From: Rheinheimera lutimaris
GTDB taxonomy: Bacteria; Pseudomonadota; Gammaproteobacteria; Enterobacterales; Alteromonadaceae
Assembly (NCBI RefSeq): GCF_013283795.1
Contig: NZ_JABSOD010000002.1
Location: forward strand, 281,262 to 345,261
Direction of reading: 5' to 3'
Length of the DNA: 64,000 nt
The position numbers were made by a program, and so were the translations under genes. Each line of letters starts with the position of its first letter. The stretch's first letter is position 1. The notes beneath the pieces are model-generated. The model searched no databases. It saw only the letters and a list, made by a program, of their open reading frames with translations, and had not been told where the DNA came from. Shown one piece after another: positions 26,257 to 33,670 of the stretch.

Positions 26257-27063
26257 ATGAAGTCTGCAAGACGATTTTTTTCAAACGCTGGCAAAGGTTT
26301 ACTTGTGGCGTTGCTATCTGTAGCTTGTTATGCGCAGCAGCCGATACATTTTTTAACCGAGCACAATCCACCCGGCGAATACCTGAATGAAAAGGGCAAG
26401 GTAGCCGGTGTTACCACAGAGCTTATCAGCATTCTGCAACAACGGTTGGCTGAGCCCGGCAATATACACCTGATGCCGTGGGGCAGGGCACTTAGCATCG
26501 CCCGAACAACAAACAATACAGCGTTGTTTGAAACGGTGCGCACGCCTGAACGCGAGCATTGGTTTAAATGGGTTGGCCCGCTGAAGCATTATCAAATTTC
26601 GCTGTATGGCTTAGAAGAGCGGCTGGGTGAGCGACCGGATCTTAATGTGTTAGCACGGCATTACACTGCTTGCAGTTACCGCAATTCTGCTACGGTAGAA
26701 GAGATAAAGCGGCTGGGCTTTAGCGAAGGTAAAAACCTGATCTTAACCAGCAAATCCGGCGATTGCCTGGAAATGTTATTGTTGGGCAGGGTCGATTTAA
26801 CGGCTGTTAATGAGCTGTCACTGCCTGAGTTTATCAGCGCAGTAGCCGCAGGAGGTAGCCAACTGGTATTAGTGAAATACCTGAGCGAACGTAAACGCTA
26901 TCTGGCCTTTTCCCGTGATATTACTGATGAGCGTATTGCCCGCTGGCAGCAGGCATTAGAGCAAAGTTACCGTGATGGCACTATGCGTAAGTTATATCAG
27001 CCGGTGTATGCTGAAGCGATTATTCAGCGGCTGGAAGATTTTGCCGCTCAGCCTAAGTACTAA
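26257..27063 (+). CDS. Periplasmic solute-binding protein, family 3 type
   Basis: A 268-residue secreted protein with a signal peptide (GKGLLVALLSVACYAQQ). The mature part starts QPIHFLTEHNPPGEYLNEKGKVAGV, typical of family 3 periplasmic binding proteins. RALSIARTTNNTALFETVRTPEREHWFKWVGPL is the diagnostic stretch of the stand-alone subgroup found in Alteromonadales and Shewanella. No ABC permease genes are nearby, so it may not be a transporter subunit; such orphans may act as sensors or scavenging proteins. The ligand is unknown. It ends in a stem-loop overlapping its stop codon. Confidence 0.8.
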   Translation: MKSARRFFSNAGKGLLVALLSVACYAQQPIHFLTEHNPPGEYLNEKGKVAGVTTELISILQQRLAEPGNIHLMPWGRALSIARTTNNTALFETVRTPEREHWFKWVGPLKHYQISLYGLEERLGERPDLNVLARHYTACSYRNSATVEEIKRLGFSEGKNLILTSKSGDCLEMLLLGRVDLTAVNELSLPEFISAVAAGGSQLVLVKYLSERKRYLAFSRDITDERIARWQQALEQSYRDGTMRKLYQPVYAEAIIQRLEDFAAQPKY

Positions 27064-27084
27064 AGCCAGCTGACGCTGGCTTTA
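27061..27084. terminator. Stem-loop terminator between convergent genes
   Basis: A 10-bp stem (TAAAGCCAGC, 27061-27070, with 27075-27084) starts at the stop codon of the binding protein and faces the convergent gloA. The T-tract is short on both sides. Confidence 0.55.
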
Positions 27085-27106
27085 TACTGGTGATGTAGCC
27101 GTAGTA

Positions 27107-27508
27107 TTAAAGCGTGTCGTAACGCTCTTTTTTCTGAATAAGCTCTATGGCGTAGTTATCCGGGTCGCGCACAAAGGCGATTTCTGTAGTACCGCCTTTT
27201 ACCGGGCCGGGTTCACGGCTAATTACACCACCTTTAGCGCGGATTTTATTGCAGGCCTCGTACACGTTTTCCACTTCCAAAGCGATATGGCCATAGGCAT
27301 TGCCTAAATCGTAGCTATCGGTATCCCAGTTCCAGGTCAGCTCTAATACGGTATTTTCGCTTTCGTCGCCATAGCCGACAAACGCCAGCGTATATTTATA
27401 CTCAGGGTTTTCTGACTGGCGCAGCAGCTTCATACCCAGCACTTCGGTATAAAAAGCGATGGATTTTTCCAGGTTACCCACGCGCAGCATGGTATGTAGC
27501 ATTCTCAT
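27107..27508 (-). CDS. gloA: Glyoxalase I (lactoylglutathione lyase)
   Basis: A 133-residue single-domain glyoxalase I. It shows the metal ligands of the E. coli type: His5 (MLHTMLRV), the glutamate in [10 protein letters not shown], the histidine in GHIALEV and the C-terminal glutamate in YAIELIQ. It isomerises the methylglyoxal-glutathione hemithioacetal to S-lactoylglutathione. The start has a GGAG ribosome site. The DNA just upstream carries the nth-like remnants described below, which suggests that gloA once directly followed nth. Confidence 0.95.
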   Translation of the reverse strand: MRMLHTMLRVGNLEKSIAFYTEVLGMKLLRQSENPEYKYTLAFVGYGDESENTVLELTWNWDTDSYDLGNAYGHIALEVENVYEACNKIRAKGGVISREPGPVKGGTTEIAFVRDPDNYAIELIQKKERYDTL

Positions 27509-27516
27509 ACAAACTC

Positions 27517-27543
27517 CTAATCAGTTTTGTCTTTCAACTCGCA
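27517..27543 (-). repeat. Nine-codon remnant resembling the 3' end of nth
   Basis: Read on the minus strand it encodes CELKDKTD and a TAG stop. It matches the ends of the truncated nth copy (CEFKDKTE, TAG) and the intact nth (CEFKEKTE, TAG). About 20 of 24 bases match the truncated copy. It sits immediately before gloA. It may be the tail of the original nth, or chance; the homology does not clearly extend further upstream. Confidence 0.4.
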
Positions 27544-27707
27544 GTGCAGGGGGCAATGGTAACATATTCTGCTGCCCCTGCAGGATAGCTCTGTACCAAA
27601 AGCCCATAAAACTGGCCTGTTCGTGTTAGCGGTATTTGTTGCTGCTGTTCTTATCATGAGTTTTGGAGTGACTATCGGTTCATCTTTGGGCAAGGTGTGA
27701 ATCGTCA

Positions 27708-27950
27708 CTATTCAGTCTTATCTTTAAACTCGCAAAGGTCTTCAATAATACAAGAACCACATTTAGGCTTGCGTGCTACGCAGGTGTAGCGGCCATACAA
27801 TATCAGCCAGTGGTGAACGTCGAGTTTAAACTCGTCCGGCACTACTCTAAGTAATTTATGCTCGACCTCGTCGACATTTTTCCCGGGTGCCAGTTTAGTG
27901 CGGTTAGATACGCGGAATATATGCCTATCTACCGCTATAGTGGGCCAGCC
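27708..27950 (-). pseudogene. Truncated 3' fragment of nth (endonuclease III)
   Basis: Encodes the last 80 residues of endonuclease III (GWPTIAVDRHIFRVSN to the C-X6-C-X2-C-X5-C iron-sulfur motif and a TAG stop). It lacks the helix-hairpin-helix and the catalytic Lys, so it cannot be active. Homology with the intact nth at 33033-33665 starts in CACTATTCAG just past the stop and ends abruptly after GTGGGCCAGCC at 27950. By eye about 26 of 245 positions differ, most of them silent or conservative; a notable change is Thr to Arg beside the catalytic Asp (AVDRHIFR against AVDTHIFR). It is either a copy displaced by insertion of the 28-33 kb cassette or one brought in from a related strain. Confidence 0.9.
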
Positions 27951-27959
27951 CACTATAGC
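27934..27959. repeat. Perfect inverted repeat at the nth fragment breakpoint
   Basis: Arms GCTATAGTGGGC (27934-27945) and GCCCACTATAGC (27948-27959) around a 2-base centre. The left arm belongs to the nth homology and the right arm is the first sequence outside it, so the repeat spans the junction exactly. The corresponding site in the intact nth has only the left arm, with one base changed. Confidence 0.85.
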
Positions 27960-28018
27960 AGTGCGGTAGCGGTTCTTAACATATTTTCTTGACTTACATG
28001 GCAGCGACGAGTGCTTAA

Positions 28019-28588
28019 CTATTGGTCATACTGACCAAGAATTTTAGTCCGGCAAACATCCAAAATTTCATCCGCTAAAGCTGAGTCATCCGGGCAAGCT
28101 CGTGACAACACTATAGCGCCGACAACCTGTGCAAAAGCAGCAATTCTGTTAGCTCTGGCTTGGTGCTGTTCAGTTTTGCTCAAGTCGGCATCTTTGTCTG
28201 CCAAAGTAGCCAGTTGATTTTCGATTCCAACTGCAAATGTCTGTTTGATCACTTCTGACTGACGTCCTGCATCTGCGCATAATGCAGCCATAGTGCAACC
28301 TTGGGCTGGCGTATCCCTATGCTCACGGGACAAGTACTGCTTTATAAAATCGGCGATATTAAGCTCAGTACTTTGTTCCGCCGACCTGGCAAAACTACAC
28401 GCTGCGGCTTCAGCCATCAAGTCAGCCTTAGAGCCAAAGTGTTTGTAAAAGCCGCCGTGGGTAAAACCAGCAGCAGCCATTAACTCGGCGACTCCAACAC
28501 CGTCATAACCGCGTTCGCGAAACAACATCGAGGCCGTCTCCACAATACGCTCACGGTTTTCCCGTGCCTGCGCCTTTGTCACTTTCAT
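28019..28588 (-). CDS. TetR/AcrR family transcriptional regulator
   Basis: A 189-residue repressor. The ATG at 28588 is preferred to an upstream in-frame start at 28660: it has a GAAGG ribosome site, and TetR proteins begin close to the DNA-binding helices. The upstream start would also lie inside the operator. The helix-turn-helix is clear: RERIVETASMLFRERGYDGVGVAELMAAAGFTHGGFYKHF (split here, residues about 10-50). The C-terminal ligand domain (about 75-185) is variable. It is divergent from the old yellow enzyme gene across a perfect palindrome, so it very likely represses both itself and the reductase cassette. The inducer is perhaps an electrophile or quinone, as with NemR; that is inference. 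Confidence 0.9.
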   Translation of the reverse strand: MKVTKAQARENRERIVETASMLFRERGYDGVGVAELMAAAGFTHGGFYKHFGSKADLMAEAAACSFARSAEQSTELNIADFIKQYLSREHRDTPAQGCTMAALCADAGRQSEVIKQTFAVGIENQLATLADKDADLSKTEQHQARANRIAAFAQVVGAIVLSRACPDDSALADEILDVCRTKILGQYDQ

Positions 28589-28620
28589 AGCTTTCGCACC
28601 TTCTGAAAAATCATCGCCGC

Positions 28621-28648
28621 AGTATACTTTGATTATGATCATAATCAA
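28621..28648 (-). promoter_or_regulatory. Promoter of the TetR gene
   Basis: On the minus strand TTGATT (28643-28648) and TATACT (28621-28626) are 16 bases apart, about 35 bases before the start at 28588. The palindromic operator covers the spacer and -35, which fits autorepression. Confidence 0.6.
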
Positions 28649-28651
28649 AGT
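28626..28651. promoter_or_regulatory. 26-bp perfect palindrome, probable TetR operator
   Basis: The half-site ACTTTGATTATGA (28626-28638) is followed without a gap by its exact reverse complement (28639-28651). It lies between the divergent regulator and reductase genes, covers the regulator promoter, and is directly followed by a TTGACA (28654-28659) that could be the -35 of the reductase operon. Confidence 0.8.
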
Positions 28652-28720
28652 GTTTGACATTTTAGATTATGAGTATCATCATAACGGCCATTACCAGCAC
28701 CCAAATGGAAAACCCAGACC

Positions 28721-29812
28721 ATGACTAACGCTCGTTTATTTCAACCCTACATGCTTGGTTCGCTCGAACTGGCCAATCGCATCGTGATGGCGCCACTGAC
28801 ACGTAATCGTGCCGGATCAGGCTTAGTACCAGGTGAGCTTGCCGCCACCTACTATGCACAGCGTGCATCAGCTGGCTTGTTGATTACTGAAGCAACGCAA
28901 ATTTCGGCACAAGCTCAGGGCTACCAGGATACTCCGGGGATCTACACCCGGGCTCAGATCGATGCATGGCGTAAAGTAACAGACGCGGTGCATGCCGAAG
29001 GTGGAAAAATATTTGTGCAACTGTGGCACGTTGGCCGTATCTCTCATGTTGATTTACAGCCTGGTGGTGCAGCGCCTGTGGCTCCTTCAGCGATCCGCGC
29101 AGAGACAAAAACCTTTGTGAATAACGGTTTTCATGATGTCTCAGTGCCGCGAGCGCTGGAACTGGCAGAACTGCCTGGCATTATTGAAGATTTCCGTCAG
29201 GCAGCTGTCAATGCCATCACCGCAGGTTTTGATGGTGTTGAGATCCATGCCGCCAATGGCTACCTGTTGGAGCAATTCCTCAAAGACGGTGCTAACCAGC
29301 GCACTGACGCTTACGGTGGCTCAGTTGAAAACCGTGCCCGCCTGTTGCTGGAAGTGACTCGGGCCGTGATTAAAGCCATTGGAGCACAACGCACCGGCGT
29401 GCGTATTTCTCCTGTCTCACCGGCCAATGCAATTTCATGCACTAACCCGCAGCCACAATACGATTATGTTGCTGACCAACTCAGTGCTCTGGGTGTGGTG
29501 TATCTGCATGTTGTCGAAGGGGCAACAGGTGGTCCACGCGATATCGTACCTTTTAACTACGATTCACTACGCCAACGCTTCAAACAAACTTATATCGGCA
29601 ATAACGGTTACAACGTCGGGCTGGCTGCAGCTCAGCTAGCTGAAGCTAAGGCCGACTTATTCGCCTTTGGCCGGCCATTTATCGCCAACCCTGATTTGAT
29701 CGAGCGATTAAAAACCGGCGCCGCTTTAAATCCTCTGGACGCCACAACGCTGTATGGCGGGGGTGCCAAAGGATACACAGACTACCCAACACTGGCCGAA
29801 GCTGGCCTTTAA
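28721..29812 (+). CDS. Alkene reductase, old yellow enzyme family (NemA-like)
   Basis: A 363-residue FMN-dependent TIM-barrel reductase. MAPLTRNRAG near the N-terminus, QLWHVGRISH, the active-site pair in EIHAANGYLLEQFL (His and Asn binding the substrate carbonyl) and DAYGGSVENRARLLLEV are classical OYE signatures. FAFGRPFIANPDLIERL binds FMN phosphate at the C-terminus. It uses NAD(P)H to reduce activated C=C bonds, maleimides, quinones or nitro compounds. First gene of the cassette, controlled across the palindrome by the TetR protein. Close in type to E. coli NemA, whose regulator NemR is also TetR-family. Confidence 0.92.
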   Translation: MTNARLFQPYMLGSLELANRIVMAPLTRNRAGSGLVPGELAATYYAQRASAGLLITEATQISAQAQGYQDTPGIYTRAQIDAWRKVTDAVHAEGGKIFVQLWHVGRISHVDLQPGGAAPVAPSAIRAETKTFVNNGFHDVSVPRALELAELPGIIEDFRQAAVNAITAGFDGVEIHAANGYLLEQFLKDGANQRTDAYGGSVENRARLLLEVTRAVIKAIGAQRTGVRISPVSPANAISCTNPQPQYDYVADQLSALGVVYLHVVEGATGGPRDIVPFNYDSLRQRFKQTYIGNNGYNVGLAAAQLAEAKADLFAFGRPFIANPDLIERLKTGAALNPLDATTLYGGGAKGYTDYPTLAEAGL

Positions 29813-29836
29813 CTAACTATTTGTGAGTAACATAAC

Positions 29837-30619
29837 ATGACAACATCTTCCGTTCTTATCACTGGCGCTTCTACTGGTATTGGCGCTGTCTACGCAGACC
29901 GCTTCGCCCGCCGTGGCCATGATCTTGTGCTGGTTGCCCGTGACCAGGCCAAGCTGGAGGCACTTGCAGCACGTTTACAACAAAACTACCGCATTCATGT
30001 GGATGTATTGCCGGCCGATCTGACAAAAGCCGGTGACCTTGCCAAGGTAGAAAAACGGCTACAAGACGATCCCCGCATCGATACTCTGATTAACAACGCT
30101 GGTATAGCGCAGTCTGGCGGTTTTATTCAGCAAACCTCAAGCAGCATCGATCAACTGATTGCACTGAATACCACAGCCTTAACACGGCTGGCGGCAGCTG
30201 TAGCGCCCCGATTGGTGCAAGCCGGGAAAGGTTCGATCGTCAACATTAGTTCAGTGGTGGGCCTGGCGCCTGAGTTCGGTATGTCGGTGTATGGTGCAAC
30301 CAAAGCCTTTGTGCTGTTCTTGTCTCAGGGTATGAGTATGGAATTATCAGCAAAAGGCGTTTACGTTCAGGCTGTACTGCCCGCCGGAACTTATACCGAG
30401 ATTTGGCAACGTGCCGGTATCGACATCAGTGATTTCTCCCAAATGATGCATGTCGATGAACTGGTTGATGCAGCACTGGTTGGCTTTGACCGTCGTGAAG
30501 GGGTAACCATACCGCCACTACACAAGGCTGAACGTTGGGATAACCTGGATGCAACACGCCAGGCGCTGCTGTCAGATATTAAACAAGCAGAAGCCGCTGA
30601 GCGCTACAAAACTGCTTAA
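29837..30619 (+). CDS. Short-chain dehydrogenase/reductase (first of two)
   Basis: A 260-residue classical SDR with cofactor motif TGASTGIGAVYADRFARRG, NNAG (TLINNAGIAQSG), the serine in VNISSVVG and the YGATK catalytic Tyr-Lys pair. The Arg-rich turn after the Gly motif (ADRFARRGHDLVLVARD) favours NADP(H). The second half is typical of carbonyl-reducing SDRs. Located 24 bases after the OYE gene and 28 before a second SDR, hence in one operon. The substrate is unknown; with OYE it could process unsaturated aldehydes or ketones. Confidence 0.9.
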   Translation: MTTSSVLITGASTGIGAVYADRFARRGHDLVLVARDQAKLEALAARLQQNYRIHVDVLPADLTKAGDLAKVEKRLQDDPRIDTLINNAGIAQSGGFIQQTSSSIDQLIALNTTALTRLAAAVAPRLVQAGKGSIVNISSVVGLAPEFGMSVYGATKAFVLFLSQGMSMELSAKGVYVQAVLPAGTYTEIWQRAGIDISDFSQMMHVDELVDAALVGFDRREGVTIPPLHKAERWDNLDATRQALLSDIKQAEAAERYKTA

Positions 30620-30647
30620 GCAATCACGTATTAAAGGAATAGACCTT

Positions 30648-31475
30648 ATGAAAACTAAAGCTGTAGCACTGGTTACTGGCGCATCCTCTGGCATAGGTGA
30701 AGCCTCGGCCAAAAAGTTACTGGCCGCTGGTTACACTGTGTATGGCACCAGCAGACGGGGTGGCAAAGCAGGCGAAGGGCTTTTCCCTATGCTGGCGCTT
30801 GATGTCACAGATGATGCTTCTGTTAAAGCAGCGGTTGCTGAATTGATACGACGGGAAGGTCGCATCGATTTGTTGGTAAATAACGCCGGTTTTGGCGTGG
30901 CACCGGCAGGCGCTGAAGAAAGCTCACTTGAACAGGCCAAGAGTATTTTTGACACCAATTTCTTCGGCATAGTCCGTATGACCCGTGCCGTTGTGCCTCA
31001 TATGCGTCGCCAGGGCTGCGGCCGTATTATTAATCTGGGCTCGATCATCGGTCTGGTGCCTATGCCCTACGTGGCACTTTATGCCGCCAGCAAGCATGCG
31101 GTTGAAGGCTATTCAGAAGCGCTGGATCATGAATTACGCACTCGTGGTATCCGGGTTTCAGTGATCGAACCTGCCTTTACCAAAACTCAGTTTGAGGCCA
31201 ATAACGTCGAGCCTGATGCCAAACTACCAGAGTATGACCAGATCCGCGCCAAGCTGGCTAAAGTGGTGGCGCAGGCGATGGAAGGCGGAGATAGCCCGGA
31301 TGTAGTGGCAGAGGTTGTCGTTACAGCAGCTCAGGCAACTACGCCAAAAAGGCGCTATACCGCTGGCAAAGCTGCAGGTCAGCTCAGGTTTCTACGCCGG
31401 TTTGCGCCAACCTCAGTACTGGATAAAGGCCTGCGTAAAAATCTGCAACTTGATACCGTTGAAGACGGTGTATGA
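30648..31475 (+). CDS. Short-chain dehydrogenase/reductase (second)
   Basis: A 275-residue SDR. The ATG at 30648 has a good AAAGGA ribosome site; the longer frame from 30549 overlaps the preceding gene and is rejected. Motifs are VTGASSGIGEASAKKLLAAG, YGTSRR (NADP preference), LLVNNAGFGV, the serine in INLGSIIG and YAASK. It has the extended C-terminus (about 230-275) of the oxidoreductase subgroup with LRRFAPTSVLDKGLRK. It is only distantly similar to the SDR just upstream, so not a recent tandem duplicate. Its stop overlaps the next gene by 4 bases. Confidence 0.9.
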   Translation: MKTKAVALVTGASSGIGEASAKKLLAAGYTVYGTSRRGGKAGEGLFPMLALDVTDDASVKAAVAELIRREGRIDLLVNNAGFGVAPAGAEESSLEQAKSIFDTNFFGIVRMTRAVVPHMRRQGCGRIINLGSIIGLVPMPYVALYAASKHAVEGYSEALDHELRTRGIRVSVIEPAFTKTQFEANNVEPDAKLPEYDQIRAKLAKVVAQAMEGGDSPDVVAEVVVTAAQATTPKRRYTAGKAAGQLRFLRRFAPTSVLDKGLRKNLQLDTVEDGV

Positions 31476-31840
31476 CATTCCGGCACTTAGCAATACTCAG
31501 CTCAGTGCTGTTATTTGGTTTAGGTGCGGTATGGATATCCGCGCCTGAGCTAATGTTAACGCAATGGGGAGTGCAGTATTCAGATGGCGCTGTTTTAGTC
31601 AGTCGTCGTGCTGCCGCTTTTTACGCCGGCATAGCTCTGATGCTGCTGCTAGCCAGAAATGCCGAAGCATCCAAAGCGCGCTTTGCTTTGGCTAAAGGGG
31701 TGAGCCTGACCTGTTTAATATTGGCGACACTCGGAATTTTAGAATGGCAATCTGGCTCAGCCACAGCTCAAATTCTGGTCGCTGTAGTGCTTGAAGCTTT
31801 TTTAGCTGTAGCGTTTTTACTAAGTAACAAAGCTAAATAA
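31472..31840 (+). CDS. Small four-helix membrane protein of unknown function
   Basis: A 122-residue protein with four predicted membrane segments: LAILSSVLLFGLGAVWI, RRAAAFYAGIALMLLLAR, VSLTCLILATLGILEW and ILVAVVLEAFLAVAFLL. It starts in a 4-base overlap (ATGA) with the second SDR and so belongs to the cassette. I do not recognise the family; the hairpin layout with conserved WGV and RRAA resembles small DUF4345-like membrane proteins, but this is a weak impression. Confidence 0.75.
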   Translation: MTFRHLAILSSVLLFGLGAVWISAPELMLTQWGVQYSDGAVLVSRRAAAFYAGIALMLLLARNAEASKARFALAKGVSLTCLILATLGILEWQSGSATAQILVAVVLEAFLAVAFLLSNKAK

Positions 31841-31908
31841 CAGGGCGAAATCAGCAATGGCCAGCTCAACCCATACCCGCTTAATCTATAGCTGTGGAGT
31901 ATAAATAA

Positions 31909-32928
31909 ATGACGAATCAAAGCATGCAAGCTTTTACCTTTAAGCGTTATGGCAAGTCGCCCGATGTCGGACTGGCCACGACTGCCCGCCCTGCGGCATT
32001 AAAAGCCAACGAAATTCTGGTACAGGTGCATGCTGCAGCCCTGAACCCTATTGATAATATGATCCTGACCGGTATGTTTAAACCGGTATTGCATTTTCAG
32101 TTGCCCGCCACTATAGGCAGCGATCTGGCTGGTGTGGTAACTGCAGTAGGCAGTCAGGTTACCCGTTTCAAAGTGGGTGATGCGGTATTTGCCAGCATTT
32201 TTGATACCGGCACTGGTGCTGTGGCCGAATATGCTGTGGTAGCTGAAAGTGCGGCAGCACTGAAACCTGCAAATCTGGATTTTGTGCAAGCTGCATCTAT
32301 TCCTATGGTCGGCCTTACCTCATGGCAAGCCTTAAAAGAGCGGGCCGGAGTTAAACCCGGGCAGAAGGTATTTATTCCGGCCGGCTCAGGTGGTATCGGC
32401 ACTTTTGCCATTCAGCTGGCAAAGTACTTTGGCGCGAAAGTAGCTACTACCACCAGCAGCAAAAACGTTGCATTAGTAAAAAGCCTCGGCGCCGACCAGG
32501 TGATTGACTATACCCAACAAGAATTCGACAAAGTGCTGCAGGATTACGATATGGTGCTTGGCACTATCAAGGGCGATGCGATTGAGAAATCAATCGGCAT
32601 TCTCAAATCCGGAAGCAAAATTGTTTCTCTTGTCGGCCCGCTGGATAAAGCCTTTGCGCAAAGCAAGCGGTTGAACTTTGTGTTGAAATTTGTCTTTGGT
32701 TTGATGAGCCGTAAAATCATAGCGCAAGCGAAAAAACGTCAGGTCAGCTATGCATTTCTGTTTATGCGTCCTGATGGTGCTCAACTTACTGAAATCGGCA
32801 AACTGCTCGAAACTGAGCAAATTAAACCAGTGATCGACCAAGTGTTTGCATTTGAACAAGCAAAAGATGCACTGGCCTATCTGGCGCAAGGCCGGGCCAA
32901 AGGCAAGGTGGTGATAAAAATAGTATAA
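31909..32928 (+). CDS. NADP-dependent MDR-family oxidoreductase (quinone reductase-like)
   Basis: A 339-residue medium-chain dehydrogenase/reductase without the structural-zinc cysteine block, hence of the zinc-independent quinone oxidoreductase/enoyl reductase type. AALNPIDNMILTG, GSDLAGVVTAVGSQVTRFKVGD, the nucleotide motif FIPAGSGGIGTFAIQLAKYFGAKV and the final FEQAKDALAYLAQGRAKGKVVIK are diagnostic. It reduces quinones or activated enones with NADPH. It is separated by about 70 bases from the membrane-protein gene and could be the last gene of the same operon or have its own promoter. It is followed by the duplicated nth tail. Confidence 0.9.
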   Translation: MTNQSMQAFTFKRYGKSPDVGLATTARPAALKANEILVQVHAAALNPIDNMILTGMFKPVLHFQLPATIGSDLAGVVTAVGSQVTRFKVGDAVFASIFDTGTGAVAEYAVVAESAAALKPANLDFVQAASIPMVGLTSWQALKERAGVKPGQKVFIPAGSGGIGTFAIQLAKYFGAKVATTTSSKNVALVKSLGADQVIDYTQQEFDKVLQDYDMVLGTIKGDAIEKSIGILKSGSKIVSLVGPLDKAFAQSKRLNFVLKFVFGLMSRKIIAQAKKRQVSYAFLFMRPDGAQLTEIGKLLETEQIKPVIDQVFAFEQAKDALAYLAQGRAKGKVVIKIV

Positions 32929-33030
32929 ATATTTGTGCAGAGATTAAACGTATTCTCAGGTCAATATGTGACAACTATTGACCTGCTTTAAAGGCTGCAT
33001 ATATAGAGTATCGTAAGTTACCGGCAATGC

Positions 33031-33275
33031 CACTATTCAGTCTTCTCTTTGAACTCGCAAAGGTCTTCAATAATACAAGAACCACATTTAGGCTTGCGCG
33101 CTACGCAGGTGTAACGGCCGTGCAGGATTAGCCAGTGGTGCACGTCGAGTTTAAACTCCATTGGCACTACTTTAAGTAATTTATGTTCGACCTCGTCGAC
33201 GTTTTTACCAGGTGCCAGTTTAGTACGGTTGGATACGCGGAAGATATGGGTATCGACCGCTATGGTGGGCCAGCC
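33031..33275. repeat. Direct repeat, intact-nth copy of the duplicated 3' block
   Basis: These 245 bases match 27706-27950 at about 89% by eye count, in the same orientation. Together the two copies bracket the redox cassette. Outside the block no further similarity is visible on either side. Confidence 0.9.
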
Positions 33276-33665
33276 AAAGGCTGTATTAAGTACCACATTG
33301 GCGGTTTTGCGGCCCACGCCCGGCAGGGCTTCTAAGGCTTCGCGATTTTCAGGCACTTCACCGCCGTGTTGTTCAACCAGAATGCGGCAGGTTTTAATTA
33401 CGTTTTCGGCTTTGGTATTAAACAGGCCAATGGTTTTAATATAGTGCTTTACGCCGTCAACGCCTAAATCCAGCATTTGCTGCGGCGTGCGGGCAACCGG
33501 GAAAAAGTGCTTAGTGGCCTTGTTTACACCAACATCGGTGGCTTGAGCGGATAGCAGTACAGCAATTAACAGCTCAAACGGCGAGCTGTATTCCAGCTCG
33601 GTAGTTGGGGTAGGGTTGGCTTCCCGCAGCCGGCTGAGGATTTCAATGCGTTTTTGTTTATTCAT
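33033..33665 (-). CDS. nth: Endonuclease III
   Basis: A 210-residue bifunctional DNA glycosylase/AP lyase for oxidised pyrimidines. The helix-hairpin-helix (LEALPGVGRKTANVVLNTAF) contains the catalytic Lys, the catalytic Asp is in AVDTHIFR, and the C-terminal 4Fe-4S motif is CVARKPKCGSCIIEDLC. The full length equals that of E. coli Nth (211). It lies 5 bases after rsxE, the same order as rsxABCDGE-nth in E. coli, and is probably the last gene of that operon. Its final 245 bases are the repeat shared with the truncated copy. Confidence 0.97.
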   Translation of the reverse strand: MNKQKRIEILSRLREANPTPTTELEYSSPFELLIAVLLSAQATDVGVNKATKHFFPVARTPQQMLDLGVDGVKHYIKTIGLFNTKAENVIKTCRILVEQHGGEVPENREALEALPGVGRKTANVVLNTAFGWPTIAVDTHIFRVSNRTKLAPGKNVDEVEHKLLKVVPMEFKLDVHHWLILHGRYTCVARKPKCGSCIIEDLCEFKEKTE

Positions 33666-33670
33666 TATAG

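Noticed and set aside
27517..27708. 63-codon minus-strand frame between the nth fragment and gloA as a real gene
   Set aside because: It needs a GTG start, has no ribosome site or recognisable fold, and only its last nine codons resemble anything (nth). Treated as a remnant.
30549..30647. Upstream start for the second SDR
   Set aside because: The extension overlaps the first SDR in another frame, and SDRs begin only a few residues before the TGxxxGxG motif, which fits the ATG at 30648.
27500..33670. Integrase or transposase that would explain the cassette at nth
   Set aside because: All frames in the interval were considered; every substantial one is a regulator, a reductase, a membrane protein or nth. 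No recombinase is visible, so the mechanism is left open.
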